NCBI GenBank assembly: GCA_022606425.2
Contig: JAHDVF020000732.1
Coordinates: 124,001-188,000 of the forward strand
Source: Lepidostoma basale
Taxonomy: Eukaryota; Arthropoda; Insecta; Trichoptera; Lepidostomatidae
Reading direction: 5' to 3'
DNA: 64,000 nt
The position numbers and the translations under genes are program-made. The number at the start of each line of letters is the position of its first letter. Position 1 is the first letter of the stretch. Shown piece after piece: positions 10,045 through 20,589 of the stretch. The notes under the pieces were generated by a model. That model was given only the letters and a program-made list of their open reading frames with translations, did not search any database and was not told the origin of the DNA.

Positions 10045-10385
10045 TTGAATAAATATAGTTACACTTTGTATTGCAACACTTTTATTTTTACTGAACTCAG
10101 ACATGTTTCGGTTACAAGTAATCTTTATCAATGGATACAATTTTAACAGTAACTCCTACATCAGTTCCCGTAACATCTCCCCGCCCTTCAACCCTAATTA
10201 TATCCCTTCCACTTTTATATATAACTCGATCTCCATTTAGTATATAAGTGACTGCTCTGTTTTATTTGACTGTGTAAATTGTATACATTGATAAAGATTA
10301 CTTGTAACCGAAACATGTCCGAGTTCAGTAAAAATAAAAAAATGTTGTAATATAAAGTGTAACTATATTTATTCAAATTTGAATC
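10045..10385. repeat. H5 long inverted repeat with hammerhead-like arms
   Basis: Arms of about 90 bp match: GTTACACTTTGTATTGCAAC through ATCTTTATCAATG on the left and CATTGATAAAGATTAC through AAAGTGTAACTATAT on the right. Each arm reads TTGATAA, A, a GATTAC/GTAACC hairpin with one mismatch, GAAAC, ACATGT, C. Stem I pairing is poor. The 150-bp spacer is unique. It shares the TTGATAA core and ACATGT stem III with family H2. Confidence 0.75.
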
Positions 10386-10689
10386 CACAACACAAAGTGA
10401 AGGCGAATATAGAAGAAATTATTATTTTGTTGAAAAACCCTTTACATCAATGTAAACTAAGATAACGTTCACATAAATTATAATACAGTATATTTCTTAG
10501 TTACTTTTATATAATATGTATTATAATTATTATTATTTTATAAAAAAAGAAACGGTTTGCTTTATACGTAGGTACTCGTATGTATATAATTTTTAAGTGT
10601 AGAAATGTTGATATTTCAATCGGAATAGTATTAAAATTTCCCTCAATTGAAAGGTTATAATCCGGCTCTCAAGATGTTTGGGTACGTCT

Positions 10690-10925
10690 ATATGTTACAT
10701 TTTATTTTACATGAAATTGATTTGAAAGGATCTATCCTCATCCCGCCGGTCCATATTGTTGTATGATAGTCTTCCAAGAAGCGGACACAACCCGAGCTCT
10801 TAACTAAATTGTCTGACCCGGTGCTCCGCAAGGACCCGGACTTGTTCCGAAGTGAGAGGGGTGGGACAAGGAGTTCCACGAGAGGGATGTTATATTTTAT
10901 ACAGTGAAACGAATTGTAAGATGAA
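10690..10925. other. GC-richer segment, unassigned
   Basis: The segment contains CATCCCGCCGGTCCATATTG, CCCGGTGCTCCGCAAGGAC and a run of GAGAGGGGTGGGAC. The minus-strand opening 10688-10942 has no recognisable motif. It could be a decayed element tail or a unique island. Confidence 0.25.
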
Positions 10926-11094
10926 AATGATATTGCACTCACAATATGTGGATATAACCAATTTAAAATATATCATATATGCCATATAATTGGATTAGAT
11001 GGGACTTAAGTATTCAAACGTCTATTTTCGGTGATTAAATAATCTCCGTTAATATAATAATAATAATAATATAAATAATGTGCTAACTTTTAAA

Positions 11095-11129
11095 GCGCCG
11101 TTTTTGTGATGTAATCACCTCAACGGCGC
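11095..11129. repeat. Cruciform-type hairpin
   Basis: GCGCCGTT and AACGGCGC form an 8-bp outer stem, and GTGAT/ATCAC forms an inner stem around GTA. All of it is within 35 bp in an otherwise AT-rich region. Its role is unknown. Confidence 0.5.
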
Positions 11130-11438
11130 ATTAAGACGTGTTTTAAATCTAAATGTGAACGCTGCATCTGATTGATATTCGCGATCGATTTGAAAGTATA
11201 ATAGAACAAAATATGCAAGTTTTAAATTGGGTATGAAATATGAAAAATATGTGTTTTCAGCTTAGATCTGAAGTCTGTCGGATCATTTATGCATCTGAGG
11301 TGTGAAGGAAGATTGTCCCAAGCTGATGGACCGGCGACCGCAAACGCTCGATCCCCGAAATTTGTACTAGGGCAAAGCTTTAATATATCTTAAATTTAAA
11401 TATACCAATCTTGTAAAAATACCTTAACACTATCTAGC
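11130..11438. other. Unassigned, GC-richer 3' half
   Basis: Positions 11265-11370 contain GTCTGTCGGATCATTTATGC and TGGACCGGCGACCGCAAACG. It looks like a decayed mobile-element fragment but no second copy is seen in the window. Confidence 0.3.
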
Positions 11439-11439
11439 T

Positions 11440-11878
11440 AGCTTGAAGTTAGCAGAAGAAAAATAAAAGTGGGATAAATGCTGTTGAAATGAGATCACTA
11501 AAAATGTGTAGAAAAACAATGTATGATAGAATACCTAATGACTTACTTAGAAAGAAATGTAAGGCGGAAGAATGCGTCCTAAATGAAATTAAAAAAGTGC
11601 CACTTAGATGGTTTGAATGTATAGAACTAATGGATAAGGGAAGAACGGTTAAATAGATATAAACAAGTAGTGTGAATAGAAAAGAAGGTCGAGGAAGGCC
11701 AAGGAAGATATAGCATGACCAAATTAATCAATTACGAAAGAGGCCATGTTCGAAGTGGGAATAATCGACGAACGTGCATGTCGCGATGTATGAATGTAGA
11801 AGAGGAACAAGAATACGACAGTGTGGTGGTCTATCCTCTCTGCCTATCTGCTTAAATATATGCACGAATAAATAAATA
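11440..11878 (+). pseudogene. RTE-like subfamily B remnant
   Basis: Pieces of the family C-terminus are visible in shifting frames: INAVEMRSLKMC, then MYDRIPNDLLRKKC, VPLRWFECIEL and, near the end, RRTCMSRCMNVEEEQE. Frameshifts and stops are frequent. The 3' end is decayed (CTATCCTCTCTGCCTATCTG) and the tandem tail is replaced by ATAAATAAATAA. Confidence 0.7.
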
Positions 11879-12184
11879 ATATATTACAAACATTTTACAT
11901 TTTTACATTTTTACAAACAGACATTCTAAAATATTTTTTGACTTAATTACTCGTATATAAAATAATAGAGACGGAACCAAAAACATTATTTACGAAATAA
12001 TTTTTTATGTATTGTAAAATTAATATCTAACATTCTATGCATCTAAAGATTAAATTGTAGCAGTATTACTACGATAGTTAATCACCTCATTAAAGTATCC
12101 ATCTATTAAAAATGATACAAGTAATTTCGCCATATAATAACATAATAAAATATTTTATATGCATTGTATTATATTTTGATAACT

Positions 12185-12440
12185 AGACGAGGCTGCTTCG
12201 TACAGTATTACCCTTTCTCCTTGAGTGAGACAGGGGAGTTTTTGAAGAGTGATCACGTGACCCAGCGCGTTTCCTAAGAGATCGTAAAGGAGTCTGGATT
12301 AGTCACGGTTCGCCCTGTAAGGTCGCGTCCCCGCTAACTGCCCTTATCAATGATTCAACGCGTCCGTCAGTCGGATCGTTCGCAGGTTGACCCGAGGAAC
12401 GTTTCTAACATTCAAGGAGTCGAATTCAGCTTGGGAAATG
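12185..12440. other. GC-richer island, possible conserved non-coding element
   Basis: This apparently unique block has GATCACGTGACCCAGCGCG (with the E-box CACGTG), GGTTCGCCCTGTAAGGTCGC and TCAACGCGTCCGTCAGTCGG. Frames are closed. It lies 80 bp upstream of an antisense RTE copy. Confidence 0.3.
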
Positions 12441-12520
12441 AAGCTTAAATTCCAAATACGATAGGTTTTTAATTGATAGTTAGTCTCGAAATTATGTAAA
12501 TCTAATGATTTTACTGATAT

Positions 12521-12848
12521 AACTAACTAACTAACTAACCATCACGCCGTCTCCCCGAAGGGGTAGGCAGAAAGAATGAACTGCCACACTTTTCTTTCCT
12601 GACATATTTCTCTCGCTTCCTCAACATTCATACATCGTGTCATGCACGCGCGTCGATTTCTTTGACTCCTCACATGGCCGACATTCAATATTTGATATAT
12701 TTGATCGTGCCACGTTTTCCTCGGTCTTCATCTATTTCTGGTTCCATTTATTTATATATTTTTTTTACCATTATTTCTTCATTCATTTTTCCCATATGTC
12801 CAAACCATCTTAATGATCATTTCATTATTTTGTTTATAACACCATGTG
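12521..12848 (-). pseudogene. RTE-like subfamily A, 3' end with (GTTA)n tail
   Basis: On the minus strand it ends CCTTCGGGGAGACGGCGTGA, TGG, then TTAGTTAGTTAGTTAGTT. The coding remnants upstream correspond to the basic tail (SRNRRACMTRCMNVEEARE and others) with frameshifts. It stops near the GVMNK region at 12845, so it is strongly 5'-truncated. Confidence 0.8.
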
Positions 12849-12849
12849 G

Positions 12850-13110
12850 TGGATCGAGCTGGGCACCAATCGTAACCCAGCCTTCATCCTTCCTGGTCAT
12901 CATCACTGTGATGACCCGTCCTGGACACGGCGCCGAATGTGATGGATTGCCCTAGTCCGCGAGGAACCTAAGCAGAATCCCTCCTATACTTCCTGTACGG
13001 GGCTTACAGGTGTTTTACCTTACGCGAGTTGGCCTTCGTGATCGTCTAGAAATAATACCGTATGACCCTTCGTTATGACCGATGTAATCCAAGCCCTTTT
13101 ATTTGGCGAA
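12850..13110. other. GC-richer island, unassigned
   Basis: It contains CACCAATCGTAACCCAGCC, GATGACCCGTCCTGGACACG and CTGTACGGGGCTTACAGGTG. It directly follows the RTE truncation point, so it is probably the pre-insertion locus. No repeat family member or intact frame is seen. Confidence 0.25.
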
Positions 13111-13479
13111 TACTGATAATTTCATTCTAAAGCTAATCGTTCCTAACCCTTCCGAATATTTTAAGCAATCCTGACAAACCCACGTGTAATCAAATTATAT
13201 GTCACTCAATATTTCCTAGGAACAGGTAAACCAAACACCCTAAAATATCTCTAAGTTTACAAAATATAAATTCAAAATATTATTTCTAGAAAATGTGGTT
13301 GCCCTGAAATGAATGTTTACAAATAATATGAAATAAGAGCGAACCTGAAATAAAATTCGTACAGTTGTTTAAATCCGAGCGTAACGAAATAATAATGCAA
13401 TGAAGAACAGTTTCCTGAAAGGTACAAATTATATGGCAATTCAATGTCAAAATATAATATATTAAGTTTATAAGGATTT

Positions 13480-13830
13480 GTGGGGACTGGGATATGATAG
13501 TGTTAGTATCGCGTTGACCCAGATCTTTCGTCAATCTGGTGATTTTTCTCCACTGCTCCACAGCAGAATCGTCTGGGGACCAGACGATCTACCTCCCAAC
13601 CCTTAATCAGTGGACCTGGGGATTCAAACCCATGAACCTGGCCATCACCCTATCGGGGGTTTTCGAAGATTAGCCCACCCACGACAGAATTCCCGCAGAC
13701 GCGATAGTAGGGTCTTCCACCTACTTATCTATAGGAGTCTGTATATGGCGCGGGCTCTTGAAGTGAGCTTCCCAACTTCTCTAACTGTCTTCATTCATCA
13801 GCAGTCAACCATATTTATGTAGCATAATTT
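13480..13830. other. Possible antisense retroelement or tRNA-like fragment
   Basis: GGATTCAAACCC at 13620-13631 is the reverse of a B-box-like GGGTTTGAATCC, and CGTCTGGGGACCAGACG forms a hairpin at about 13570. The minus-strand peptide EQWRKITRLTKDLGQRD just upstream has the look of a retroelement tail. The evidence is thin, and no second copy is present in the window. Confidence 0.25.
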
Positions 13831-13914
13831 GCATGGGTCGAAGTTTATATGTTTATTTATATAGAAGATGGCATATTTTGTTAGAACGCTACATGTCCAT
13901 AACTAAGATTTCAG

Positions 13915-13995
13915 TATTCGATGAATTAGTGAATAACTGTTTCGGGCGCGATGCGTTGGCCCAAGGGTTAGTGAACTATATTACGTGCAGTATAG
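13915..13995 (+). CDS. Candidate 81-bp internal exon, unknown gene
   Basis: TAAGATTTCAG ends at 13914 and GTAAGG begins at 13996, a plausible acceptor and a good donor. Between them one frame stays open: FDELVNNCFGRDALAQGLVN followed by YITCSI. Both splice phases are 1, so the 81-nt length keeps frame. The codons are GC-richer than the surroundings. I do not recognise the peptide. The polypyrimidine tract is weak and the same frame is open back to 13833, so this may be chance. No partner exons are visible. Confidence 0.3.
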
Positions 13996-14006
13996 GTAAG
14001 GTATCG

Positions 14007-14040
14007 ATATATTATATATATATATATATACATATATATT
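14007..14040. repeat. (TA)n microsatellite
   Basis: An alternating TA run with two short interruptions. Confidence 0.9.
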
Positions 14041-14219
14041 TAGGTACATGTATGTAATATATAAGCGTAAGCATAGTATAATCATGGAGTAAGCCGAACG
14101 CATACGTTCCAATTTCCTGAAATATAAATTCTTAATTCTAGACTTAGCTTATCCGTCGTACAGCTCTGGACACCGATTCTAATCTAGTATTTTTAACTCT
14201 GCATATGCCGCACCCTCGT

Positions 14220-14500
14220 ACCACTTTAATTGTATACACAAAATAAAATTGAAGTTCTTGGTAATCAGAACAAAAGACACAAACCGATTCAATACTAAAT
14301 GCGACCTCTCGACGCTAGGTCTGAAAATTCACTGCCCCAAACTACCCCTCTCCCTGCATCTCCTCTGCTTCCCGCGCCCCAAATCTTCCCCTCATCCCCC
14401 TCTGCTTCCCGCACCTCTACATCCATCCCCACTTGGTTAGGTGTTATACTTTCTAGTCATTTGAATTTATTTTCGTACATCTGAATTCACGTATCTCTCT
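14220..14500. other. C-rich non-coding segment
   Basis: Positions 14330-14430 are rich in CCCC and CTTCCC words (CCCCAAACTACCCCTCTCCC). The two overlapping + openings through it use low-complexity codons (P, S, L) and look like composition artefacts. Confidence 0.4.
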
Positions 14501-14504
14501 CTAC

Positions 14505-14735
14505 GATGGTTCAATACCATCACAACCATAATTTGCACCGCATTCACTTCTTATATTTTCATTCGACACTCTATCATACACAGAGTATCCACACAGTCGT
14601 CTAAGAGATCTCATTTTTTACTGCATTTATTCTACCTTCATCCTTCTTTTGCCAGTTCCATGCTTCGCTTTCATACATAAGGGTCGGTAGAAGAACACTA
14701 TTGTGCACTGACATTCTAGCTTTTTTGGATAGGTT
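14505..14735 (-). pseudogene. RTE-like subfamily A internal fragment
   Basis: On the minus strand it encodes pieces of the motif YGSEAWNWQKKDESRINAVE, MRSLRRLCGYSVYDRVSNEN and IRSECGA. The stretch after 14670 (CATAAGGGTCGGTAGAAGAA) extends further 5' than most copies. The 3' tail is absent and the fragment ends at about 14505 in unique DNA. Confidence 0.75.
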
Positions 14736-14829
14736 TTTGTTTGCGATGAAAACTTTAAGTGCACGAAATATATTGATGGAATTTCATTTTAAACAATTCA
14801 GAAAAAATAACAAAAATTGATTTACTTCC

Positions 14830-14945
14830 GTTTTTTCTTTATTTCGACAGCGACTGACCGGTTTCGCCAACTTAGCTGGCATAGACAGACTGATCTGTGA
14901 ATGCCAGCTGACCTAGCAAAACTGGTCGCTGTTGAAACAAAGACA
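14830..14945. repeat. H7 foldback repeat
   Basis: TTTCGACAGCGACTGACCGG and its near-complement CTGGTCGCTGTTGAAACAAA are inverted around 14885-14895. The minus-strand arm reads GCCAGCTAAGTTGGC, GAAACCGGTC, a stem II plus GAAAC plus palindromic ACCGGT order as in hammerheads. The CTGANGA core is degenerate (CTGTCTA). It is related to 27795-27915. Confidence 0.65.
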
Positions 14946-14949
14946 AGAG

Positions 14950-15765
14950 TGAAAGTTGTGTAATTTCACCGGGTGTACTTCTAATAATATTTGAAAAAAA
15001 TGGAAATATTTACCTTGCTTTTCGTGTAAGCTAAACTTAATTTAATAAAAAAACATTCCAAAGTTTTTACAAACAAAGCATGATCCCAATGTGTATATTG
15101 TATTCTATTATTACTACTACAACAATAAAAACACCGTCAAATTAATTTCAGATTTTTCGCCAAAAGAAAGCAATTCGGAATTTGAACAATAAGAAAACAA
15201 AACTTGTTTAACCTTGTGAACAAGATAACAGAAGAAAAAACATACAAAAACATAAGGTAACATTTTTTACTGTTATACCAGTTTTCGAAAATTAATACCA
15301 TTTCTCGTTGGAACTAATTCAGATATACGTTTGCTAGTGAATTCGTATTGTAACCTATTTTTAAAACTTAATTCTTAATTTTTTTTAACATTCTATTATT
15401 GAAAATATGCATTTTAAAAAATATCCGTAGGTAGCTATGATGGCAATTTCTACTTATTATATTATCCTATTAAAAATCTCTTTGAAGTCTTGAAACGTGT
15501 CACGTGGTATTGAAAAATATATGTGTAACACTTGTTTCAAGGTTACAGTGGAACTGATTAACAAAACCGAATGCGAGCATTTCAACTATATAAAGTAGAT
15601 TTTCCGGGAATTTCTTATCTATCAGGTAGTAGATCCAACCTGTGATATATTATAATTTCGTTAGACATACATAGGTATCTACAAAATTTGTTTATTCTTA
15701 TTTTTTTAATTCTTTTTTTTAAAACCCGATTGGGTTATTTGGATACATTTTTAGATCTTACTATT
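14950..15765. other. AT-rich sequence, nothing recognised
   Basis: No repeat family member or coding segment is seen. There are several long A and T runs. Confidence 0.4.
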
Positions 15766-16044
15766 AATTATGTATTGTTTCAGATATATTTTATATAGAG
15801 TTGTAGTGAGAGTCCTTGTATCTTTTGGTAGTTCATTGAAAAGTTTCAGTCCATTGTTCAATATCCTTGATTGTCCTATCTTAGTTCGTGCATTCGGTAA
15901 GTGATATCTGTCAGAAAACATATTAGAATAGGCAAGCTATTTTTTCTCGTAAACGAAGAACTTCAATGACATCCAAAAAACTCTTCCGCCATCTAGAAAT
16001 TATGCCATGCTTAGTGCTTCCTATCACTTCACTTCACTTATTAG

Positions 16045-16085
16045 GTAATTATAAAGTGACGAAACCGGTCGAAACTAAAAAACAA
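16045..16085 (+). repeat. Short hammerhead-like repeat remnant
   Basis: AAAGTGACGAAACCGGTCG then AAACTAAAAAAC matches the 3' half (end of stem II, GAAAC, ACCGGT, C) of the H3/H7 style repeats. The 5' core is missing. Confidence 0.35.
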
Positions 16086-16349
16086 GTGGAATATAACATC
16101 ATCTGCGATGGCCCTACACCAGCAATGAAAATGTCTGATATTGAATTTTGATTTATAAGGAGTTAATGTTAATATAAAAAGAAAAAAAACATCTACAACA
16201 CAAAGTATGGCGAACATAGAAGAAAAATTAAAATGTTATTATTATTTTTTTATTATGATTAGCATGTGTCCCCGAAGATTAAAAAACTAAGATTTTTGCA
16301 AAGTGCAAAAGTGATTAATATTTATTGTAATGTTACACACAGGCCGCTG

Positions 16350-16520
16350 CTGTGAGTGTGTGTGTGTGCTGGTGCAGAGGGAATTCAGGCGCCATTACTT
16401 CTGATTAGTCACTCCTACCGGGAGAGGCAGGCCGGGAGCGGGAAGCCATTTCAAATATTAAGGGTCCCGCTAGACACGACTACTTCGCATATACGCGGGA
16501 TACTGCAACTACCTCATACT
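16350..16520. other. GC-richer island with a (GT)n start
   Basis: A short GT run (16352-16368) leads into CTACCGGGAGAGGCAGGCCG and CATATACGCGGGATACTGC. It is apparently unique. The 105-residue opening from 16356 runs through it and on into AT-rich DNA, and it has no motif I recognise. Confidence 0.25.
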
Positions 16521-16674
16521 ATTCAATTATATATCCTATGCTTAACACACGTTTTAAGATTAATACATTTCAATATTTATGACCGAGCTCGTAAGTTTCA
16601 AAATGTATTATTCATTATAAATGTTGAGATATTTAACGTTTATATGTGTACGTATCAAGATTTATTTTTATGAG

Positions 16675-16858
16675 TTTTTTGCGACAGCTGTTTCGCCAAA
16701 TTATGTTGGTGTTAAAAGCTTTTTTATTTGCTTGTAACACCTGATGAATCTAATAAAGGTTTGGCGAAACAGCTGTAGAAACAATCTCATAAAAATATAT
16801 CGTGATTTAATTATGATGAAGTATAATATTATGGTTTTTCGGAGAAAACAATGGATTA
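16675..16858 (+). repeat. H1 repeat, copy C
   Basis: The left arm is truncated on its minus strand: GACAGCTGTTTCGCCAAA is present but the facing CTGATGA is lost. The right arm is complete and followed by the H1 flank (TATTATGGTTTTTCGGAG, AAAACAATGG). Confidence 0.8.
16731..16790 (+). ncRNA. Hammerhead ribozyme motif, H1-C
   Basis: CTGATGA is at 16741-16747, GAAAC at 16766-16770 and ACAGCTGT at 16769-16776, with A16777 as the H position before the predicted cut. Stem I is supported: C16740 pairs G16778, and TTGT (16732-16735) pairs ACAA (16781-16784) around a 4/2 internal loop. Stem II is weakened (CTAA/TTTG). The paired outer stem I with an internal loop is what natural active hammerheads show. 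Confidence 0.55.
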
Positions 16859-17144
16859 TCTTACCAAATATTAAGATTCATTTCATTTCTTTATCTTCTA
16901 GATTCGAATAACTTTGGCAGTTCTAGCAGAAAATGGTTTCGAACTGCCGAAACAGTAGATCTAGAAGAAGAATAATTGGAAACCAAATTAATGTTAAATG
17001 TCGTAAATTGATTATTTTTATTTAATATTTTTAATGAGAATATATTAAATGAGAATATATTAAATGGATATAATTTATATAAAAGTTCATATAAAGAAAA
17101 TTCAAAAACCGTTCATAAATGTTTTCCGGTAAATTTATTAGATT

Positions 17145-17250
17145 CTTGAACAATGATGTATAATTAAAACGACTGTTTTCTAGAAGTTTTATTATGTTCT
17201 CTGGGAAAGACACGCTCTGCCTTTCAAAGGCATTATCAATGATGGTTTAA
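17145..17250 (-). repeat. H2 repeat, reversed copy
   Basis: The head on the minus strand reads TTGATAATGCCTTTGAAAGG then C, but GAAAC has become AGAGC. The tail matches other H2 copies (TCTAGAAAACAG, ACATCATTGTTCAAGAATC). Confidence 0.65.
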
Positions 17251-17329
17251 AGCTATTTTCCGGCAGCAGAAATGGAAAATAAATTTAATCCCGAGCAAAT
17301 CCGTTAAAACCGTCGTTTTTATAATTCTT

Positions 17330-17760
17330 TTTATAGAAGAAATTAGGTGTATTCTAGTGTAGAGATTTCATTGGGTCTCCGTAAAAAGACAATAATTGTA
17401 GCAGCCAATATCTGGCAGAATGAAGCGGCCGTCTTACTTCGGAGTCAGTCGTTTCTTTTATTTCCCGCTTTTCCACTTTATTCTTTTATTGCGATTAATG
17501 AATTTTCTCCCCAGGCTATTTATTATCGTCAGGAACTAATGGATAGGGCGATGCCCATTTTCGCAGCTCACTTCCAATCCAAGTTATTTAGTTTGCCGAA
17601 GGTTTTTTTAATCGCTTCCTTAATTTGTCGGTTTTCGCCCTCAATCTTTGGTTGAGAAAAAATAACATTTTTAAACATTTTCCACGCCGTTTAAATTTTC
17701 CTTTTTTCCCCTTTTGAGTGCGCTTTGCTTAAGCGGCGCCCAAAGTAATTAGTGAAGGTT
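17330..17760. other. GC-richer island, possible conserved non-coding element
   Basis: This long apparently unique block includes GAATGAAGCGGCCGTCTTAC, ATTTATTATCGTCAGGAAC, GGATAGGGCGATGCCCATTT and a CTTAAGCGGCGCCCAAAGTA end. A 102-codon + opening (17347-17655) covers it but lacks family motifs, and its peptide is rich in F, L and S as expected from pyrimidine-rich DNA. Confidence 0.35.
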
Positions 17761-18394
17761 GTATTGAATGTTTATTTATAGTACACTTTAAATTTAAACT
17801 ACATAGATCTTTTTATATATTTTTATTCTCCGATTTTTTCATGCTTTGTGTATTTTAAACTCCGTTTCTCAAGTTATAATAAACACATCATTAGCAAAAA
17901 CTGAGCCTTCCAATATAACAGTAAACGTTTGAGTATTTTTTATAAACAAAATTTATTAATTTTTAAGTAAATACTGTGCATTTCAATGATGATATTGTAT
18001 ATGAAATAAAATACTGTATTTCTACTATTTTGTATGTTTCTTTGGGCATGTTTCAAATGTATTATACTTTCATCTTCGGGACATTATAATAAACTTACCA
18101 AAATTAAAGACAGAACACGCAAGGACAGAAATAGTCAAATTGACATATATTTAATGTACGGAATTGAGAATTTTAAGAATGAAGGTATAGAGAAATAGAT
18201 TTTATTTTAGTTTTTTTTCAGAGAAGAAAAGGAAATACGTCAAATACGCTTTTACGAAAATAGGTCGGAGCTGTAACACACATTCATATTTTAATGAAGG
18301 GTAATGTAATTTATTACAAAATTGAGAAGACAGAAATTTATGTAAATATTGTCATGTATTCTCAAATGTATCTAACCATCGGGTAATATGGTAG

Positions 18395-18852
18395 AACAAC
18401 AACAACAACAAACCATCACGCTGTTTCCGGGGTAGGCAGAGAGAATGAACCGCCACACTACTCTATCCTGGCACACCTCTTTCCACATTCATACAGCGAG
18501 TCATACACGCACGTTGATTTTTCCGACTTCTAACATGACCAACCTTTAAAATTTGATTTATTTGGTCATGTCCTGTTTTCCTCGGTCTCTACTCTGTATT
18601 CCATTTACATCATTAACGTATACTTTCTTAACCATTCTTTCTCCATCCACGCGTTCCATATGTCCGAACCAACCGAACAATCTTTTCATAATTTTGTTCA
18701 TAAAACCTTCTTCCGCTCTACATCCCTTTCTTATATCAGCATTTGAGATTCTGTCGTATATTGTTCTACCACACATACGTCTAAGGAACCTCATCTCTAC
18801 CGCATTTATTCTGCTCTCATCTTTCTTCTGCCAGTTCCATGTTTTGCTATGG
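18395..18852 (-). pseudogene. RTE-like subfamily B with (GTT)n tail
   Basis: The + strand begins with an AAC repeat, so the element ends in (GTT)n. The minus-strand frame 18558-18872 reads NWQKKDESRINAVEMRFLRR, MCGRTIYDRISNADI and RLFGWFGHMERVDGERMVKK then VYVNDVNG. This copy keeps the longest intact subfamily B frame on the minus strand, but it lacks the RT domain and ends with frameshifts before the 3' end. The matching + opening is its shadow. Such fragments are often misannotated as craniofacial development protein 2-like. Confidence 0.85.
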
Positions 18853-18854
18853 TA

Positions 18855-19040
18855 AGATATTTTTAAAATCAAATTTTACTTTACGATCTTATTTTATTGC
18901 TTGCAGTGAAAACCAAAACTCAAAATGATGGTGGTTGCTTATATTAGAAATAATTTAATATCTGTGGAAATTTAATTAATAACGTCACGAGTTAACTCTC
19001 GCGTATTCCATTTTTATTAATACCGCAGTTAAAGTCTATC
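18855..19040. other. AT-rich sequence, nothing recognised
   Basis: Unique AT-rich DNA between an RTE copy and an H2 remnant. Confidence 0.4.
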
Positions 19041-19045
19041 AAAAC

Positions 19046-19112
19046 TAATTGATAATGCCTAAGCGAGGCGAAACAAATTATTCCCTGGAAACGATTGAAA
19101 TTAAAGATAACT
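19046..19112 (+). repeat. H2 repeat, head remnant
   Basis: TTGATAA (19049-19055), T, GCCT-AAGCG-AGGC (19057-19069) and GAAAC (19070-19074) are intact. The palindrome after it is lost (AAATTA). Confidence 0.55.
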
Positions 19113-19254
19113 ACTAATTTAATGATTTTTTTAAGCAATTGATTGGATTTTATCTACAATATTAGGATAAATTTTGTAATAAAATGAATCATTGTAATTA
19201 AAAGAATCTTACAATAAAATAAAATTAATTAATGCGCTATAAAACACGCCATTA

Positions 19255-19660
19255 TGAGGTTTCTGGACCTGAACAAACATTAGGCATATATCCCTTCGCA
19301 GGCCTACCTGAAAAGCCGGGGACGTTCAATTATTACATCTCCCAAACATATTGAATATCGAACAATTAAAACGGGTTAAACGAAAATCGAAATTAATTTT
19401 CAGCGCTATTGTAGTTCTAAACGAATGGGTCTGCTATGAAAGGACGGACGGGGCCGGCCGACTTTTTTTAAGTTTCGGAAAAAAGTATTCAAATGGCAAA
19501 CTTCGATTATAAAACGGGACCGGAGAACAATGAAGTTCAGTAATTGAAAGTTTGATTGAAGGTCGCGTTGATGGAAAAACTATTTGCATTGCATTTTTAT
19601 AGGAAATTACCTACTCCTGTATTTTGTAGCCTCCGGAGAGTTATTTATCCATAGTTAAAG
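19255..19660. other. GC-richer island, possible conserved non-coding element
   Basis: The apparently unique block includes GCAGGCCTACCTGAAAAGCC, GGACGGACGGGGCCGGCCG, several AATTAA/ATTAAT homeodomain-type cores (19340-19400) and GACCGGAGAACAATGAAG. The AT-rich cores beside CpG-rich words give it a regulatory look. There is no open frame. Confidence 0.3.
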
Positions 19661-19727
19661 TTTTTTATATAAACCCACGTGCCAGGATGCCTTAATTATG
19701 TTTAATTTATATTTTAAGGATTAATTG

Positions 19728-19925
19728 TATTTCAATAGAGACGAAGATGTAAATTATTTGGAAACAGAATATGGTAGTCGAGGCGTTTACAGGACTTATG
19801 ACCTGTCATTTATTGGGTTAAGCGATCACTTTATGTTTACAGCATTCCCCATTCTTACGAGACCACATTTGACAAATTTTTGGAACTTACTGCTATATAT
19901 GCTACTATTTTTAATAACTTTACAT
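19728..19925 (+). mobile_element. M1 mariner-like MITE, 3' end lost
   Basis: The left inverted end (TTTCAATAGAGACGAAGATG then TAAATTATTTGG) and the inner block GAGGCGTTTACAGGACTTAT match the complete copy at 8249-8547. Similarity ends near the GCTACTATTTTTAATAAC region and no right inverted repeat is found. Confidence 0.7.
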
Positions 19926-20114
19926 TAATATACACAAGCAAATTTTGTAAATAAAAATAAAGTAAAAATTGGTATTATTAATCATACATAATCATACATT
20001 GGACTGACAATCCAATGTATGAGCCGAGTGTAACTCCTCTGCGTATAGCTTCTTTGTCTGTATTCTCGTTTCCACGTCTAATCTCGGCAGTTTGATTCTT
20101 AATAAATTTCTTCC

Positions 20115-20265
20115 ATGTTCGCCATAATTTGTGTTGTAGATGATTTATTTGTCTTTTTCTTTTTTATATACTTTGTATATACAGCACTAAATGGTCAAAA
20201 TAAAGTAAGTGTTGTATTATATATACAATGTATATAAAAAAGAAAAAAACAAATTCTTAATAAAG
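20115..20265. repeat. Foldback repeat
   Basis: TTTTTCTTTTTTATATACTT then TGTATATAC is inverted against GTATATACAATGTATATAAA then AAAGAAAAA. The adjoining words ATGTTCGCCATAATTTGTG and TTGTAGATG also occur, reversed or diverged, near 10385, 16195 and 48710, so this belongs to a dispersed short family. Confidence 0.55.
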
Positions 20266-20589
20266 TTTTGGTCCTTTGAATCAATATTGCAGTCCTTGAG
20301 CATATTCATCAGTTCGGTGTGTCTCAAATCGTGTTGTGATTATATCTTCATGTTTGTCATTGCAATCATCTGACAACATGTACCACTGTTAATATCCTAG
20401 CTATTTGCCTAACGAACAAGGTATTTCAAGCGAGTACATAATAATTTCAAATTCAAATAAGAAATATGGATTCCCAGTAGAACTGAAAGTTATCCTCACA
20501 ATGTATCGCGTTAGCAAAATCATTAAATTAATTACTTCAAGGACTGGTCTGTGCTCAAACATTCATATTAGCTAAAATAAACGTAATTC

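Noticed and set aside
12521..12540. TTAG-type tandem runs as telomeric TTAGG
   Set aside because: The unit is four bases (GTTA), always sits at an RTE 3' end and is only a few units long. It is a retroelement tail.
16895..16972. GGCAGTTC...GAACTGCC-GAAAC as a hammerhead
   Set aside because: Stem II plus GAAAC is present, but no CTGANGA-like core precedes it and CAGTAG is not a palindrome. It is noted only as a foldback.
17347..17655. 102-codon + strand ORF as a gene
   Set aside because: It is covered by a GC-richer unique island, the peptide has low complexity (F, L, S rich), and there is no motif or splice evidence.
18558..18872. Annotation as craniofacial development protein 2-like
   Set aside because: The peptide is the C-terminal tail of an RTE-like reverse transcriptase. 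The host-gene name is a common database artefact for such fragments.
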